NCBI GenBank assembly: GCA_910588075.1
Contig: CAJUOS010000002.1
Span: 44,583-108,582, forward strand
DNA length: 64,000 nucleotides
Source of the DNA: an uncultured Erysipelotrichaceae bacterium
Lineage (GTDB): Bacteria > Bacillota_I > Bacilli_A > Erysipelotrichales > Coprobacillaceae
Direction of reading: 5' to 3'
Shown here piece by piece: positions 47,501 to 53,996 of the stretch (positions within the stretch are counted from its first letter, which is position 1; each line of letters begins with the position of its first letter). The translations under genes and the position numbers were made by a program. The notes under the pieces were generated by a model. It saw nothing but the letters and a program-made list of their open reading frames with translations, did not search any database and had not been told where the DNA came from.

Positions 47501-50500
47501 GTAATCATAAATAATACGATTTGTATTTGTGATTGAATTAATATCATATCCTGCATAAAATGGCAAACGATATCCTTGCATATATGCAGTATTTGTTTCA
47601 CTATATACAGGTTCTGTTGAATTATCTTTATAAGTCGTAGATTTCATTGTATTTGTTGCATCTTTTACTGGATGTATATCTTTAACAAGATAAACTTCTC
47701 CACCCACATAGATATCTACATCTTTATTTGATCCATGGCCATCTGCTTTTAATAATTGATCAATATTTTCTAATTCTCTCGCATAATCACCATTTCCTGG
47801 TAATCCCTTTAAAGTAATTTTATAATCATATAAAAATTCATTTTCAGCTAATGTTATTTGATTATCAGTAACATTACTATCTTCCCCATTATAATTAATT
47901 AAAATATTGTAGAAACCTCTATCATCTTTTGTTTTTAAATCATCTTTTGTTAAAATGATTGGTGTTGAATTGATAGTTTGGTTACCTTCATCATCTGCCA
48001 TTTTCTTTCTTATCTCAATTGTATCAATATATTTATAAAGTTGTGGTGAAATAAATATTTTCTGAGTTAAGAACCCATAGTATCTTGTTGAACTATCTGG
48101 CCTAATTGCAGGGAATGTATCCTCTAAAGTAACAAGATCACTATAAGCATGTTTTCCTATCCAATCATATGCATCTTGCCATATCCAAAGATTACTATCT
48201 TGCCCTGTTAAATAATCATCATGTGCTCCTGTTAATTCACGATAAAAACTAACAGCAAATTCATTATAATCACCATACTTGATGCCTACATCTGATGCTA
48301 CACTTGGATCTGTATGAACCCCTTTTAAGACTCTGTTATTTTCCCTATATGCGTAAACTCTTGTTGTTGATTTTAAATGTGCTGAATCATATTCATAATC
48401 ATAAGGCACCCAACTATACCATTCATGATTATAACAGCGATAATGATTATAGTATGACCAATTTGATTTTGGTGTATTATCTCCTGAAGCTGTTCTTTCT
48501 TTTGCTTTATGTCCAGTTCTATCAGCACTATTACCTCTTTCTCCACCAACAGTTAAATCTGCTGATACAGTAGCAGTAGAACCACCTTCTGTATAGAAAC
48601 GACCAGTAACTTCGAACATAAATTTTGTTTTTTGATCATTTGCAACATACCATGTTCCATAATCTGGATTATTAGCATTGACACCATCTGATGACTCTTC
48701 ATTGTTAATATCTAAATTAATAATGATTCTTTCAATTGGGTTAGTTGTTACATAATCTGCTGATTCTTTATAGTATATATCATTATCTAATCCTGTACCA
48801 ACAGTTTCATAACGTTTTTGTTCGTCTTCTGTTAGTAAATTAATTCTAAAGAATGATTTTCCTTGTGCATTCTTTTCAACAGAATTATCCTTCCAATCAC
48901 TTCTATTAATAACATATCTTGTTCCATCTTCTCTTAATACAGTAATAGAATTAAAGTAATCTTTAGCTCTTGGATCTATTTTTAAATAATAAGCATCAAA
49001 TGCATCTTTAGGAATATCTACTTTTAAATTAACATTAGCAGCAGTATTCAATGATTGTGTATAAACATAGTTACGATCTCTATGTTCTTGTGAAATATAA
49101 TTATCAAAAGTAGGTTCTCCAATATCAACAGGGTAATCAGTTCCTACATTTAAATATTGTCTAAAGTCTACCAAGAAAGATCCTATTGCTTTATACCCTA
49201 CATCTAATTCTGAATTATCATCAAAAGTTGTTCTGTAAGAATAACTTGATGTACGATATCTATTTCTTACATGTTCAACTGAAGCAGATGTTTTCTCAAA
49301 TCGATTAGCATTATCTTTGTCATCAATATATCCTGCTACAATTGTAGTATCAAAATACATTTTACTTAAGTAAACACTAGCATGATCTATTGCATTAATT
49401 GGAGGTAAATCTCTTATTCCATCCAAATAGTTATTAGAATTCACTGCTAAACGATTAGTTGTTCCAAATAATGAATCAGAGAAACCATAGAAATCTACCC
49501 ATGCTTCATCTGTTGTTTCATCTTTTAAAATAACTTTTTGTCCAGAAATAATAACTTTTCCTAAATTATTAATTCCCCAAGAATTCAATGTTTTTTCATC
49601 TATTTCAATAACTCCATCTTCAATTACTAATTCAATACCATCAACTGTTACTAATTTATTTGTATCTTCATCATAATTAAAACGTGTTCCTCCACTCAAA
49701 CTATCTATATCATAGAATGTAATATAATCCAATTCCTTGAATTGCTTCAATAATTTTTCATTAATAACAACTTTAGTTGTATGGAACCCTGTATTATCCT
49801 CTCCATCAGCAACTTCATTATTATTAACAGGAACATCAATAATTAAATCAACGTCATCTAATACAGAAATTGATTTATTTTCAATACTCACACGATATTT
49901 AAAATCTCTATCATATGGAACTGCTAAATACATTTCATTTCCATCTGTATTTTCACTATTAGCATGAGATTGTTCTGGTGTGTTTTCATAATATGTTAAA
50001 TTTGCATGTACATCTAACCTTGGTTTTTCAACATATAATCTATTTGTTAAACTAATAGTACGATTTTTCATAGAAAAATGTTCTGGTGTAATTGTTAATT
50101 TAGCATCTAAATTTTCAAACCAATCAGCATTACCAGTTACATGTATATTCATTTTTTTCAAATCAGAAAGATCATCTTGCCCTTTCCAATCCTCACAAAT
50201 TATAACAACATATCTTATACGTGTTAATCCATCTAGCATGCTTTCATCAATTGTTACAGCACCATCATTTTCTGTTAAATCAGCAAACTGTATAACTTTT
50301 GCAGGTGTATCATTTGTTGATTGATCCCAATCATAAATTTTGATTTCTTTAATTTTCATAACATCTGCATAATCAGAAATTGTTATTTCTTTTGTATCAA
50401 AACCTTTAACAATAGTCCCTACTGTTGATTTATTACCTACACTTAAAAAATCAATTTTTAATTCTGCAGCACCCACTGGAGCAATTGCATTATTGACAAT

Positions 50501-53500
50501 TGTAAAATCATATCCAGTATTTTCTTTTTTATTTGCAACTGTCAATGAATGAATAGTTGATTGGGCACTAGTATTTTTAACAGTATTTATACCAGAGTGA
50601 ATAGCATCATTAAAACTGTATCCTGTCATCTCTAGTGATACTGTTCCTACATTCATTGTTCCAGTTTCAGTATGCTTTCTATCAGCAGTAGAATCATTAT
50701 ATTGAGTTTCAAATGATCCAGTTACCATCAATGTTTCAACAACATTTGGACAACCTTCTACTTGAACATATACATCATTACTTATTGCTTTATGTACTTG
50801 GAATTTATCAAATTGAATTTCAAAATGTGATAATACTCCACTCCATGCAGACTTATCCAAAGTATAATTACCATTTTCATCTAATGTAAAATCATCTAAT
50901 GTAACACTTTGTTGACTTCCATCATTTGTATATAAAATGATAGAATCAATTTCTGAAATATCAGTTAATTCTTTAGATAAAGTCAATTTATCAGTAATAA
51001 AACCATAACGTTTTGTTCCATCACTATCAGCACCTGATGAAACCAATAAATCTCCTGACTTAAATAATCCTGGTATCATATCAGAAACACTATTGTTTGC
51101 TAATCTCCATCTAAATCCTGCATTAGACACATTAATAGGTGCTTCAGTAGGATCATTGTATTGATAAGTATCATTTATTTTTCTAAATGCATCAACATTA
51201 ATAACAGGATTAGCAGCTTGTGTATCAATTGTTGCTTCTGATGTTACCTTTTTATCAGCATTTACATCATTATAAGCAGTTTCCAAACTTCCTGTTACTT
51301 TTACTGCTTTAACAACATTTGTGCTACCATCTACTTTAATAAAGAAATTATCACTTAATGGTATTTGAGCTGCAATTTTGCTAAATCTAATTTCAAAATT
51401 TAACAACATTCCATTATCCCAAGCGGTTTTATCTAAAACATAATTTCCATCTTCATCTATTGTAAAAATATCTGTTGTAACATCTGTAAGTTTCTTTGTT
51501 GTTCCATTATTCAAAGTAAAAGTAATTGAATCAATTTCTACAGCATTCTCTATTAAATCTTTAGAGAATACAATTTTATCTGTAATAAATCCTTGTTTTC
51601 TTGTACCACTTGATTTAAGAAGGAAATCTCCAGATTTAAATATACCTGGTATCATATCAGAAATACTTCCATTTCCTATCTTATATCTATATCCAATATC
51701 AGGAGTATGAACTGGCACTTGTACTAAATCACGATACTCATAAGTTCCATCACTTAATTTTTGATAAGCGTCAGCATCAAGTAATGGCACTGCTGGTGTT
51801 GTTTCAATTGTTGCATCTGAAGCATCTATTGTTTTAGGTGTTTTTGTATACCCTCCATCAAATCCTTCTTCACTTGTAACAACTGGAGGAACATAATGCC
51901 ATTTTTCATAATGTGTATCTAATTGATTGACAAATATATCTCTACTATTAACATTTCCATTAACAACAATACGTCCATCAAGTTCCTCCTTAACATTAAT
52001 ACGTTCTTTAAAATTAATTTTTAAACGACCAGTAAATGAAAGGTCTCTATGACTCTTTAAATAATTTTTAACAACATCTTTTGCATTATATGTCCATACT
52101 GCAATATCATCTGTTGTTGCATCTGCATTAGCAGCAAAAGTTCCTAATGAAACAAATTCTGTTTCTTCAGTTTTCGAATTTAAAAATTCAAATTGAATAT
52201 GACAAGGATCTGAAAACCAATCATTTAGTTCTGGCATTTCCCCATCTCTAATATTCATTTCAATATTAATTTTTGATAAATCAAAATTATCAGGCAATGT
52301 ATCAATAACATATGTATTAAATACAGGAATATTTCCTGTGTTCTTAAAATGTCCCAAATAATAATTAACATTAGAACCAATTGCTACTTCTTTTCTTTTC
52401 ACTTCAGTTCCATTATTAATAACATATTTATTATGTGCAAAGCCATCTTTAGGTGCATCAAATTTCCCTGATGTATTTATTGTTTTTGTCCAAGAATAAT
52501 TGCTTCCAGAACCAAAATAAATTGTTGTATACATCCTTGTAGGAATTGAACCTATTGTATAATTTGGAATATTTGTTGCCATTGGAATAGCAAAATAATA
52601 TGTTCTTTTTTCACCTTTACGTACTTCATTTTCTGTTTCACGAACAGTAACCATAGAATTAATAGTATAGTTATATGGCAATGATTTGTATTCAGACATA
52701 TTAGAGAAGCTTTCTGTATCCCATTTTGCTAATTCTTCTTCATCTATGTCAGTAACATCATAGATAAGAACTCCACCTTGTCCAGGAATTCCAATAAAAT
52801 CATTTTCACGATCTTCATTTGTAAAACTATCATTTTCAACTGGGGCGCCATCTGGATTATATTTCCATTTCATTGCTTCTTGTCTAAGTAATCCATATGC
52901 ATTCTCATCATCACTTGTTGGAACTTTTATTCCCACACCATAAGCATTAAAATAACTTGTTTCTTCTTCAGATTTATTTTCAATTTCTACTTTATAAACT
53001 AAGTAATTATACTTATCCCATAAAACATTAACTGGTGTAACTTGTGTAATAGTTGTATCCCATTGCAAGTTAGAACAAACTAAATTATATTTTGCTTTTG
53101 TTGTTAGACCTGGAGAAGCCTGGAATTGAATAGTATGTTGTTCTTGATCTTCATCTTCATACTTTTCGTATCCTCCACCTAAAGATACAGTAGCCCCTGT
53201 ATTTTCTGGTACATCTCCATAGAAAAACAGCTGTACTTGTACGAATTTTGGATTTCCAGATTCCAAAGCCATCTGGCTTCCATTAATCCTTGCTTCACCA
53301 TAGTAGACATCACCTGTAATAGTATCTGCTCCACCATCTTCTAAAACTTCAGCCCCAACTCCCATTAGAGGTTTTCCGTTCTCATCTTTTTGATCAGCTG
53401 GAACTTCATTGGCATCATATGTCACAACTAAATGTTTAGTTGAATCATAGTAAAAATATGGCAACAATAAATCATAATGTAATCCTCTTGCACATCCGAC

Positions 53501-53770
53501 TGTAAAATCAGGATCCATTACAAGATTGACTGTTACCCCCTTTCCCTTTCCACGACTAATCAAAGACGTATTTTGTTGAGGATCACCATTACTATCAGTA
53601 GGTGTAATCCCTCCTGCAAAATGTTCTATAACGAAATGAACACTTGGCCTTCCTACATCTGTTGCGGCATCAGCAACACTATCCATGATTGTTAATCCAG
53701 TTATAATCATGGCAATTGCTAAAACCACTTTGCATAACTTATTAAAAGCTATTTTCAAATTACCTTTCAT
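32519..53770 (-). CDS. Giant wall-anchored surface protein (7083 aa) with SdrD-B-like repeats
   Basis: Secreted, cell-wall-attached protein of about 0.8 MDa. The signal peptide is residues 1-36 (hydrophobic LCKVVLAIAMIITGLTIM, cleavage after ADA/A). Two tandem repeats of about 190 residues lie at about 680-1050 (each with SDMIPG-FKSGD-L). The middle (about 1050-5000) is a very long series of beta-rich Asn/Asp/Tyr/Thr-rich domains of DUF11/adhesin style. About eleven Cna_B/SdrD_B-type repeats occupy 5020-7000, each opening with a calcium-site-like D-x-N/D-x-D-G motif and ending in a GYKVKL-like strand. The C terminus has the sorting signal QPKTS (7048-7052), a hydrophobic helix and RRRRRE. Start ATG follows gggagggc. 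The frame is unbroken over 21.25 kb. Likely adhesin or stalk; ligand unknown. Confidence 0.92.
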   Translation of the reverse strand: MKGNLKIAFNKLCKVVLAIAMIITGLTIMDSVADAATDVGRPSVHFVIEHFAGGITPTDSNGDPQQNTSLISRGKGKGVTVNLVMDPDFTVGCARGLHYDLLLPYFYYDSTKHLVVTYDANEVPADQKDENGKPLMGVGAEVLEDGGADTITGDVYYGEARINGSQMALESGNPKFVQVQLFFYGDVPENTGATVSLGGGYEKYEDEDQEQHTIQFQASPGLTTKAKYNLVCSNLQWDTTITQVTPVNVLWDKYNYLVYKVEIENKSEEETSYFNAYGVGIKVPTSDDENAYGLLRQEAMKWKYNPDGAPVENDSFTNEDRENDFIGIPGQGGVLIYDVTDIDEEELAKWDTESFSNMSEYKSLPYNYTINSMVTVRETENEVRKGEKRTYYFAIPMATNIPNYTIGSIPTRMYTTIYFGSGSNYSWTKTINTSGKFDAPKDGFAHNKYVINNGTEVKRKEVAIGSNVNYYLGHFKNTGNIPVFNTYVIDTLPDNFDLSKINIEMNIRDGEMPELNDWFSDPCHIQFEFLNSKTEETEFVSLGTFAANADATTDDIAVWTYNAKDVVKNYLKSHRDLSFTGRLKINFKERINVKEELDGRIVVNGNVNSRDIFVNQLDTHYEKWHYVPPVVTSEEGFDGGYTKTPKTIDASDATIETTPAVPLLDADAYQKLSDGTYEYRDLVQVPVHTPDIGYRYKIGNGSISDMIPGIFKSGDFLLKSSGTRKQGFITDKIVFSKDLIENAVEIDSITFTLNNGTTKKLTDVTTDIFTIDEDGNYVLDKTAWDNGMLLNFEIRFSKIAAQIPLSDNFFIKVDGSTNVVKAVKVTGSLETAYNDVNADKKVTSEATIDTQAANPVINVDAFRKINDTYQYNDPTEAPINVSNAGFRWRLANNSVSDMIPGLFKSGDLLVSSGADSDGTKRYGFITDKLTLSKELTDISEIDSIILYTNDGSQQSVTLDDFTLDENGNYTLDKSAWSGVLSHFEIQFDKFQVHKAISNDVYVQVEGCPNVVETLMVTGSFETQYNDSTADRKHTETGTMNVGTVSLEMTGYSFNDAIHSGINTVKNTSAQSTIHSLTVANKKENTGYDFTIVNNAIAPVGAAELKIDFLSVGNKSTVGTIVKGFDTKEITISDYADVMKIKEIKIYDWDQSTNDTPAKVIQFADLTENDGAVTIDESMLDGLTRIRYVVIICEDWKGQDDLSDLKKMNIHVTGNADWFENLDAKLTITPEHFSMKNRTISLTNRLYVEKPRLDVHANLTYYENTPEQSHANSENTDGNEMYLAVPYDRDFKYRVSIENKSISVLDDVDLIIDVPVNNNEVADGEDNTGFHTTKVVINEKLLKQFKELDYITFYDIDSLSGGTRFNYDEDTNKLVTVDGIELVIEDGVIEIDEKTLNSWGINNLGKVIISGQKVILKDETTDEAWVDFYGFSDSLFGTTNRLAVNSNNYLDGIRDLPPINAIDHASVYLSKMYFDTTIVAGYIDDKDNANRFEKTSASVEHVRNRYRTSSYSYRTTFDDNSELDVGYKAIGSFLVDFRQYLNVGTDYPVDIGEPTFDNYISQEHRDRNYVYTQSLNTAANVNLKVDIPKDAFDAYYLKIDPRAKDYFNSITVLREDGTRYVINRSDWKDNSVEKNAQGKSFFRINLLTEDEQKRYETVGTGLDNDIYYKESADYVTTNPIERIIINLDINNEESSDGVNANNPDYGTWYVANDQKTKFMFEVTGRFYTEGGSTATVSADLTVGGERGNSADRTGHKAKERTASGDNTPKSNWSYYNHYRCYNHEWYSWVPYDYEYDSAHLKSTTRVYAYRENNRVLKGVHTDPSVASDVGIKYGDYNEFAVSFYRELTGAHDDYLTGQDSNLWIWQDAYDWIGKHAYSDLVTLEDTFPAIRPDSSTRYYGFLTQKIFISPQLYKYIDTIEIRKKMADDEGNQTINSTPIILTKDDLKTKDDRGFYNILINYNGEDSNVTDNQITLAENEFLYDYKITLKGLPGNGDYARELENIDQLLKADGHGSNKDVDIYVGGEVYLVKDIHPVKDATNTMKSTTYKDNSTEPVYSETNTAYMQGYRLPFYAGYDINSITNTNRIIYDYHTTGDKQNLDPNYGAFEVKIWNRTDTASSDGSGDSAHIKETTITNTMNANYRLKNIYIPEMLVDGDWFNISSLRLNYGASKNITFTLNELKSSVYFTKQGNQYIFDVNKFVKDHVDEFETYTVANTTDRYVKEHISSFVMKVEAVNVDPKDGTTVLDSGQYLSPTKDSTQPTFTYDGVYVDRIAEDIEDNVWTKESRPTIIHDRYDYMDDSHSLYYNNLSASFVSSDMNAEQYQGNLSGTDGDDYYCIRNVVGTLIVNMTRGSDVDSKNSFAYDVDKDDSNVNAELAVNASHLLPDDYVEYHLTVGSKSNGMIPIYHPDVRFTVPAGQRIVGWRIETPFEKSNISNDDITATVGTTEIKKDKIYSQLADGVTTNYKELNISVGDLSKSKEDNYVLQGDKVVIVVMTQLTTELSPFEGKTMNATYEAAARPEHTYSQYMIQNENGQSNNYCSSSSAYYSHNDGGAINYYRYDKNFRGTNNETTYTSEVRSSLTFFTNNQNLGIEYTFNSNLLHFDRQGMTIKSYGANKTPVINNTNHTLDSATYTMAFLSESNGRLYKGFDLTIKPEFKYPENMTEKRPIKVEYCYFDDDSLVDEGVYANTATEIWISEDKIVFGDVLSETDKLAGKRLARDAVKIRWTYYDIPAWGTDGNVVTFASATDPFVFEGEGRYRDIRTDAQKNTIAYADRYTMKLDADYKFVHKHSEIVTNTIEDETNDVDFEESVQFTGSATTTKAIARERPIMTLHTQIFDSSEKASATYQADKQQKMGYRPNETVWFKTTVINNALTEANTDTGMQGALLDPIIYDKIPEYITTSGLDKNQITVVWYDKDGNQKEVPEYKIIKKVVEDVPDYGGDIVTSKSHTDGSGKGNGHAFADINMFDNGNTDSTPINYNLYTIEFEEGTRLEIGERIELHYSATIRESNLPLAYSTRNEKTFVDYYPKMGEYTQRGSGYESYYGYTASSYPYLGRFNTPSQEEYYGDLVKFENSNVMMDMNYLHHDVGLSGTRNPNIDRYEFLKDAIVYMPGTSNDGTSVNDNYGGSNGYLKDFDMCVTSYQQQTRYVPTLTVNMLDQLPQSENYVNPANNRARDYYSKLMSLRNRSYDWQDENTHEDALIWTQSRTHLQTAWLATSSQMYAETNDYLASTEYIPTAWGDRADPHYHYATFGNDLDDNVRHTLYRDDNVTALEYDQNFMSRIGAYNYGDWDLTSGIEFIYVLPRGVEPRLNQDGSLDLSALKGYRLNGGTSLNPTYAEIDASDIQVSVLQRAGEDKGYYSPRVMQDPLINQYLNRTAHNYANETNKYFASEDGTPWVLKVTVNQPLKKWFNRGTDTGYMMLVDIPTHVYKTNPSEYWYDEVMARPLDVNDQDSLYYQIYDTTSYWGNNLPTSSNFISTQYGSMDYMWNSYCYGSYIGNDERTYFLNGSPNTPYINGMNISNREVSSQNNVDDAGGKEKFSSGKRNTYASTGTRAHMRKPVIRTWTTVGNNNISGNDINGYYVNGEGDSSKLHIHVENKYYLNDHAPDIWRWNNIGLYYKVYHTYAVDGGSKGTLYYPVVTNILPAGIVPKDENGHIFTENNETNKNQTLSWSMADGNGVTVNEKDLYNAKVEYVELESEEGNGKVEGRYKITFVPKSKDIRDEQKAKITSGSTRIFSFDFFTTDMPDKKTKTGINGDLLYQYQKNHNYVSSQLDNFKFLLDSDMSDNPYWVGSIFKAFWAQYYNTFYRTGDSRKDSVVYSDDYITGGVIPNHRITTSLGSYSILDSTDEGGNKRYTETQEMQLEDYDTIRWKLTLNDKDFNENDSDSTTDAGKTTVDSGVHTSNRIRVKHPGLENQSFVSKTPATNETDLGGRSPDGFSNQIYEYYPNKDTYMHYGDNLYYNVRVSNHSSSATDYSHQGNIFHSKINVSFTLPSIVSYRTNDDDRFYVIYTDSNGQTQKATFKDLEESGYTINLVKREENELDKTETVVFDIITPGDNTKEEITYQDYVDGYKLPGYFGTGDHFVFGIKTVIDRMGSKDTLLNEDKVWDDNYKADVYVSLHDNAGSYLQEKYPEGSFDKLKEQSMDKVYYVRQTNDDLDENIDYNLNQKHDVYTADVTAKVTILKPEAVVRLDTSVNRILISNPDAGIIVAEDPTVKGARKMTVYVDEAINKGGAVPEFIVDYRIPFHGKSEGSREEATIEDNNVYPFVYAIGTGKWSIPESAGSEEYRAELAEHLKVHVFALVSDNEPANDDVSYEIPGEESQNWIELTDKSGVSIDENHIIDLSEKHAEIKNKIYQIRYVVTADSDRTHIEETRKYPVPQGFRMDIDADPNADGKQEMDDVDPGRHNIDALPDSVVSDISFDTSGDIESINKVGNAAFVITSTTHTQEEKQHVNHFAKIWSRYDDEQIGAISERSRAGYYISREIPTLQVDLFVNYFKRQSKLDEEGNRIYYYSWVPNFIIDSSSSMLKYKATLANLSQEQITGVDLEGEPDMATNPQMSTVLPYVQDISNIKDSASTNLYNYKFYKYVKYGDENFENESINSNYTSTDRLIASEATWTWHVEDEDGNLVEKSSVENVNLRMYDKAVDLTNLQRRVMTWDFKGTLQPGQKIVIDYMVPISTKENGVVSLSLLECKSYGFKEGTFNPYIPISDNTNETYALELDTRDINDNELKKSEITLVKSLGGLAFASNKSFTRVKVSHSEYGSGLTASGNGNIKPSLVPEGSDYSFTTTVLNPDSIDNDNGYKHPIIYDVLPFEGDRTIITDTPRNTKWRGYLNLESITVGKEYGTNTGVKKETLIDGQTANVWVGPFKKENGKIVAMEAADLPEFEKSKDKEFYKGIYGESSSAIAEKQKYFVRLRELLALKSSDPKQYEDLQRAAQAIYVEPSDDFVLRGATKLTLTYKMKAPLNLPMYPDYITEDDADLKKNVADYSGWNTFAAQSEDEPTTESPQAGVYLDAPADKGYIGHYVWLDESYNAQFTDEGEYIKRDADGRWLFNKATKDLDHDGELDDPGINGVKVELLSEKGYPVNRLGEPVVEVDGNYYIIDEDTGNIALDTTGTPAYTIYGPEYYITEKDAYGNDGYFIISNITPGKYKLRYTFPEGTYDEYSLTTKKIGSTGTITGLDVYRKGEKLPDLGLTGNGDEPSDNKVVNGLVIQTKEAIQIDAIGKDPSTYKAYDEMMTCYDIGIAHSYIYGGYAWFDESPDPTDSDVTISNGIMDDGEKRLANVVIQFYEVQEDGTRKEAYNGDGELAIVTTDENGYFKTELYPYKSYVAVADTSKLTDIVYKPTPFTLTTNPLENDNDNDQELDSNKKNVSFIFKTGPVIDEATGKPIMNGHGSHGEFNSLGFGFVEAGKGFIGKNIFDDKNYDGIRNQYTDANGNVTSEPGIDGVEIILEQYYYDTADNTWKYVEGADRNIDSVGGSYIFQNVRTTYTNDDGEQYLAGYKVKLNTETIPGGYTPTKYHMGNGVLDSDLPVNNNDQYRYLSDMLIIAADVTDNPIGDNVVTVGDKKYDVADGLMLLDNDAGLTTMDKSIIEGIVWDDKNYDGQQNEYTNADGENEDEPGISDVELQLIPYYYDDATNTWKALDENAGNEYRQTTTTNEEGIYKFTDVPSYVKIDNKNYLVSYKIKVLSDITEEDYAITRYHIGNDTTDSDLIKDSMLLNEDSEYIIVAKKIAETNDQATVEKQYGKTSLGNRGMLIHNELGYFDINKVVNIKDYDAGLIKFEKGSILGSVWEDADYDGIIDDEETGIANVELKLMRYYWNQATQQWIKDELFNVQNQQTDANGDYIFENLDSYVYVDGQYYLAGYKVQIVGEPDRAIYAITLYRQETEGRNSDLRENLLLNQDDEYIIVSDEAKSPENSPYVIEYQGKKYDLVEAREQDDFDAGYIQYPKSKITGKIFDDIDYDGLLKSEDGFTEELKEAIQNDRVVVTATAYYYDQEWKLYQPDGATAQTYTAEVTSASEDGYYEIEVPTQFNINGSSKLAGYKLEVNIVPEGYRMTKYLKNKGVEDSSLVKKEEKYQLTKTGSKTGYLGELKEELEGIIIAAGIANKETLKDNVNVQRGYDIATGRTLEDYNAGYTKIQSAAIEGISFNDINYDGIYDQTIDKVVPNTQVGIKRYYYDNGEWILDNEAEVDPVTGEPVSEYYQTLTTDANGYYKFDNLPTYKQMSEDDMDIRLYGYTVWYIGGIDSLAVTKYQTNEGISDSALNVETNQVVKADGTIPEMKDGYTIIAEKADSDQSLPYVIEGYDIADGRTRQYYNLGFTNYQEGVIEGKAFIEEDYNGILNETDKPLEDIEVGIKRYVYNPNTKEWLLDQEEDQEYFATTKTDSEGYYSFNDLGTYKDIDGVKYLYGYKVWLIKGLEETPVTKYQTNNGVDDNALLVDTNQIIKKNETIPEMKDGYIIVADKPEDMTDVDPFYVIDGYDIISAKRRNNYNIGYVPYQMGSIEGIAFDDLDYDGIYTAEDRVLKDVEIGLKCYYYDSEDKKWHEAGAMPIDEESQEQYLAITKTDDKGYYIFDNLPSFIQLSETKRCLYGYELWMLSEDGDRLITKYQMNNGERDSAVIASTHQIIKKDKTLPEMKDNYIIIADNIQGETNINTRYVIEGYDVVKGEHRIEYNMGFIPKERYHIQGNIWKDLDGDGIDNDDKKMKGLQVTLEKYYLLNGKWIEMDEKKTMITDTNGNYIFDNLDIYGIVDEQEVVYGYKVKIEELPKGYDVTKYQVNNHVDDSDLNIKTGYLEENGALIVLADKADETTSNIYNKGGYNISHGHSQEDLDGGLVPYRKGMLQGVVFKDDNKNGIFDGEEKVIEGAIVYLDYLVEADEGQSLSVDKNMVYESGRYESFKNMKAITDSNGIFTFEDLPVVDENNNAYQYRLRMYKPDGTQFTTVYPFVDEAEDKRNIYGGRVTQLNDANKNEGITKNILLTEKKVGNNYYQLGWEVEGKEYTRIYLGYSPEDKELDISVDGVLNATVDDTPSDHPSQPKTSDSSQPEVLGTMMILSGLYIVLVYRRRRRETE
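33000..38700 (-). repeat. Array of about eleven SdrD-B-like repeats (protein level)
   Basis: Calcium-site motifs centre near 38550, 37930, 37460, 36930, 36340, 35840, 35260, 34710, 34190, 33650 and 33170, spaced about 450-600 bp (150-200 residues). Each unit holds I-G-x-x-W/F-x-D, the D-x-N/D-x-D-G site, a GV-V-L strand, YYYD, a DxNGYYxFxNL strand and GYKVxL. Most also carry a TKYxxxNGxxDSxL segment. Units diverge in sequence and length, so this is an old array, not recent duplication. Confidence 0.8.
50990..51780 (-). repeat. Two tandem N-terminal repeats in the giant protein
   Basis: Two copies of a unit of about 190 residues. The landmark DMIPG(I/L)FKSGD is at about 51660 and 51085 (about 575 bp apart). 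Each copy has a D-A-(Y/F)-x-K-(L/I) opening, a GFITDK strand, a DGNY-LDK-AW segment and a VTGS-ET-YND ending. A third diverged copy may begin near 50640. Confidence 0.72.
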
Positions 53771-53839
53771 TGTTACTGCCCTCCCAGTCTATATACAAAT
53801 CAAATAAATTTATGATTTTATAGATAATTATTCATATTA

Positions 53840-53868
53840 ATTCTACACCTATTAAACCAATAAAACAA
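53840..53868 (-). promoter_or_regulatory. Candidate promoter of the giant gene
   Basis: Minus strand -35 TTGTTT (53868-53863), 17-bp spacer, -10 TAGAAT (53845-53840). The 5' leader would be about 65 bases. Confidence 0.55.
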
Positions 53869-53886
53869 TACTTCTTTTTTATTTTA

Positions 53887-53939
53887 CTAAAATTTTAGTG
53901 CTTTTTAGCACATTAATCACTATTTATCTAAAATATTAG
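53887..53939 (-). promoter_or_regulatory. Paired dyads upstream of the giant gene promoter
   Basis: Two similar 12-bp palindromes, CTAAAATTTTAG (53887-53898) and CTAAAATATTAG (53928-53939), 41 bp centre to centre (about four helical turns). They lie 18-71 bp upstream of the candidate -35 box, with a small gtgct/agcac hairpin between them. They could bind a dimeric regulator; none is identified, and AT-rich DNA makes chance plausible. Confidence 0.4.
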
Positions 53940-53964
53940 CCCGAATCACCCTTTTTTGTTTCAT

Positions 53965-53995
53965 AAAAAAAAGAAATCCTTCATTAGATTTCCTT
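53965..53995 (-). terminator. Terminator of the sod gene
   Basis: Minus strand ggaaatc / ggatttc-type hairpin followed by eight T, directly after the stop codon. Confidence 0.85.
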
Positions 53996-53996
53996 T

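Noticed and set aside
33608..53770. Numerous smaller open frames opposite or inside the giant gene
   Set aside because: None has a ribosome site or recognisable domain; they are shadows of the long coding frame.
32519..53770. The giant protein as a polyketide/nonribosomal synthetase
   Set aside because: No carrier, condensation or adenylation motifs; signal peptide, beta-rich repeats and sorting signal show a surface protein.
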